This document shows, in pieces, positions 61,101 through 64,000 of a stretch of DNA of 64,000 nucleotides. A program made the position numbers and the translations under genes. Source of the stretch: Melanocharis versteri (taxonomy: Eukaryota > Chordata > Aves > Passeriformes > Melanocharitidae); assembly GCA_013397845.1 (NCBI GenBank), contig VZTG01001997.1, forward strand, positions 1,388,212 through 1,452,211, given 5' to 3'. The notes under the pieces were generated by a model. That model did no database searches. It saw only the letters and a program-made list of their open reading frames with translations, and had not been told where the DNA came from. How positions within the stretch are numbered: the stretch's first letter is position 1; every line of letters begins with the position of its first letter.

Positions 61101-64000
61101 GATAGCTGAGGGAAGAAAGCACGTCAGACCACAACTCAGGTTTAATACCATTAGGGCTTGCTTTGATCAGAAAACAATGCCAGCGTTCCTGTACAGACTG
61201 GCTTTGTCACAGAGCCAACACAACATCAAACAGTCTGGCTGGCAAAGGCTCTTCAACTTATGTCAAAGTGTTCGGTCTTCTTGAAGCATTAGAATATGGG
61301 TAAACATTAGGATAAACTTCTGCGTATCTAAATTTTCTATGTATTTGCTGTTTCCAACTCCCCTTTCTTCTTTGTTGCCTGTTTTGACTTCCTTGCTTGT
61401 AATGTAAATGTTACTCAGCGTTTGGAAATAGAGCTGCCTTTTCGTGCTTTGCAAATCTCACTTCAAAGCAGGAAGGGTATATTATCACTGCAAAAGCAAT
61501 ATAAAGCATATCTTCCCAGTGTAACACAGTATATCTGAATGCTGGAAATCATAACTTGAAGGAAAGCAATATCTGTACCTGTCTCCAGACAAGGAAGCTG
61601 CTTGCAGCTTGTGTTCGGGCATTAGCAGTTTTGCTTTCTCATTCCTAGCTGATTTTTGGTTATCCACAAAGGATCCATGCCTTTTGGCTTACTGTCGCTT
61701 CCCCAGAGCTCTGCTGAGGTGCCTCATGGGCAGTCTTGGTATTTAGTGCAGCAGCAAACAACACAGCCAGGAAGGTGGTGGCAGGAAAATCTGTCCTTAC
61801 ACCTTTGTCAACTCCATGACAACCCAAAGGAGTTGAGGTTTTTATGCTAAATTGGTTTTAGGCACTCAGGGACTTTCCCTGCACAATAAATCTCATTACC
61901 ACGGACAGATATGCTTTTCTGCTGATGCAAACTGTACCAGCACCACATTCTTGATGGGATTAATGTGAGTTGCTTTGCCCAGCGTTAATGTTTGTGGCTA
62001 ATATTAGTTGGATCATGCATCTAGGTGAATGAATATGATTGGTTTTAGATCTAATGATCACATTTGGTTTTTTCTTCCAAGACAAAATAAACTGAGATAA
62101 AAAAAAAACCTATTTTGTAGGAGGCTGGTGTTTCTGGGCATTGTCAAGCAGTTCCACTATACTTTCTCAGGGAAAAATCTCAGCAGAAAACTCTTGGTCT
62201 CAGAGTTCATGCAAACCGATATGTTTTTCAAAAGATTGAGATTCTGGTAGGACATACTGCTTACTTTAGTCCAAGAACTAGAGAGTGAGTAAGCCAAATA
62301 GCAGCTGTTTTCAATTGTGAATTTAGGCTTCTAACGTGGTAATAGAGCATTCAGAAAAGCAGTACGTGAATAAAAACTGTCATTAGCTGTATTTATTTTG
62401 CCAAGCTAGCTGGTCTTTCTATATGCTAAATATATACGTCATGTAAGTATTCTGTCTCTTTTTATATCAGTCCAGGAGCCTGTGGAGGTATTTCAATAAG
62501 CAGTGAAAAACATTCATGTCCCCTCACACCAGAGGACTGGCGTAGCCCAGTGTACGTTACCAACAGCACCAGGGTGTTCAGAGATCAGGCACTTCTTGTC
62601 AGGGCAGTGAGGGCCTTCGTGTTCTTTCAGCCTGTGCTGGAAAGGACTATCTGACACTGCGAAACAATGAAATATATAAAGCAAACATTGCATAAGACCT
62701 GACAGGTGATAGGGGTTCCAGAACAGAGATGAAAATGTCTGTGCTTGAAACTATCCTGCTGTTTGCAGGCTGATGTGTGACTGCAAATGTTTGGTGGCAA
62801 GCAGCATCCCTTTTTCTTACCTATATACAGTGTGTTCACGTGCTCTTTCATTTGGCTTACTCTGAATTTATTCTGCAGTTCAGGCCCACAGAATTCCCTG
62901 CAACAAGGCACAGCAAAAGTTCCTCACACATATGCAGTGTGAATACAGACTCCATGAAAACTAAAAGGAAAGCTCAAGGGCTTAAAAGAAAAAAAGAAAA
63001 AAAAAAGTCAAGAACCTGTGCTTGAGCTGGTGTTTATGCAGCCCAGAAAGAATGGCTCACAGGCTCCAAAAAGAAACAATGATTTTTTTTTTTAAAAAAA
63101 GGTGGGTTTTTGCATCATCCATGAAAATGTTCCATTTCATGAAGATGCTCCATTTTCATGAGAGGATGAGGATTTTATATTTCACTTGTCAAAAGAGCTG
63201 TCATGCTCCCTGCAGTGCAGTAAGGACAGCAGGCTGGAGGACAAGGCCTGAGCTGGCTGGGACACAGTGAGCAGTGCTGTGCCTAAACTGAGGGTTACCA
63301 CCAAAGCAGCCAGCTGTATTTTCACTATCTTTGAGGTCATGAACACAGCAATTCACAAATAGAAACATTCCCTGTGAATATTTTAATAATTGTGTAAACC
63401 ACGTAGTGTGAAACAGTAGGAAACAGGTACTGTTTCATATAGAGCCCAAATAGAGTCTGGACTGTCTCTGTAGCCAGTAAACAGTGAAGAGTCTGACAGC
63501 TACTCAGAGACAGTCAAAACAAAAGGCTGTTATTCATGATCTGATCAAAATTCACTTATTTTACTGAATTTTTCGTGTTTATTTTTATCCATGCTCCTTT
63601 TATTTTCAGTGTTTACTGATTGACTTCACAGGTACATTTTTCATGACCCATATGAACTTGCTTCTCCTAGTTGGCTGAAGTGAGTAAATTTAGTCAAATG
63701 CCCATTCACCAGAGCCTACCAACCCTCCATGAGATGGGGCAGTCCAGGGTGCAAACACTGCCTGAGAAAGCTCTGGAGGATGGAAATAGAGGTTGGATAT
63801 TCACAGCCAGGACTCAGATTTGTGCCTACATCAGAGAAGTGGTGCAGCTGAGAGGACATGAAGCCAAAACCCCAAAAGTTTTACTTGCTCCCAGTATGGG
63901 TAAAATTGCCTTAATCCATTACTCTTGTTCCAGCCTTGAATACACAAGGTGAACTGAAATACTTTTTTATTTACCAATTCAGCTAAACTCCTAATGTGTG
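58200..64000 (+). other. PPP1R1C: PPP1R1C intron 2 (continues past the window)
   Basis: From the exon 2 donor to the window end. I looked for the next family exon (starting around IDDKRGP in the recalled human protein) and did not find it, so the intron exceeds 5.8 kb. It holds AT-rich sequence, A/T runs (62099-62108, 63000-63006, 63082-63100), a local near-repeat of ATGAAAATG/CATTTTCATG words (63120-63162), and a minus-strand open frame at 60278-60499 with a hydrophobic segment. Confidence 0.75.

Overview
The window looks like avian nuclear DNA. The evidence is two vertebrate genes with spliced exons and GT-AG introns, plus several CR1 LINE fragments with the 3' tail typical of birds (tandem ATTCTATG / ATTCTGTG octamers). 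No bacterial operon, CRISPR array, tRNA or rRNA gene was seen. Assignments rest on reading the translated exons and on recalled vertebrate protein families; no database search was possible.

Layout. Positions 1-4150 are AT-rich intergenic DNA with low-complexity tracts. Positions 4160-4915 are a CpG-rich promoter-like segment that runs into an 829-base run of N (4916-5744). The first base after the gap is followed by a consensus splice donor, so the first coding exon of the main gene very probably lies in the gap. From 10489 to 43399 fifteen coding exons of ITPRID2 (SSFA2/KRAP) can be read on the + strand. Every intron phase joins cleanly and about 1,150 residues are recovered up to the stop. 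The 3' UTR runs to poly(A) signals at 45029 and 45098. Positions 45104-55500 are intergenic and contain a dead CR1 element of about 2.1 kb (46500-48631) and another CR1 3' end (53972-54088). A second + strand gene, PPP1R1C, starts with an ATG at 55768. Its first two coding exons (55768-55848, 58139-58199) are present and the rest lies beyond the right edge. The order ITPRID2 then PPP1R1C on the same strand matches what I recall of the human 2q31 neighbourhood.

Function. ITPRID2 encodes the actin-associated protein that binds and positions IP3 receptors for calcium release. PPP1R1C encodes a small inhibitor of protein phosphatase 1 of the DARPP-32/inhibitor-1 family. They are neighbours by conserved synteny; nothing in the sequence shows that they act in one pathway.

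I found no convincing new multi-gene system. The most useful leads are the first exon hidden in the gap, a CpG-rich intronic patch that could be an alternative promoter, a perfect splice-donor hexamer inside the last coding exon, an internally deleted CR1, and a short antisense reading frame with a membrane-segment-like sequence in PPP1R1C intron 2.
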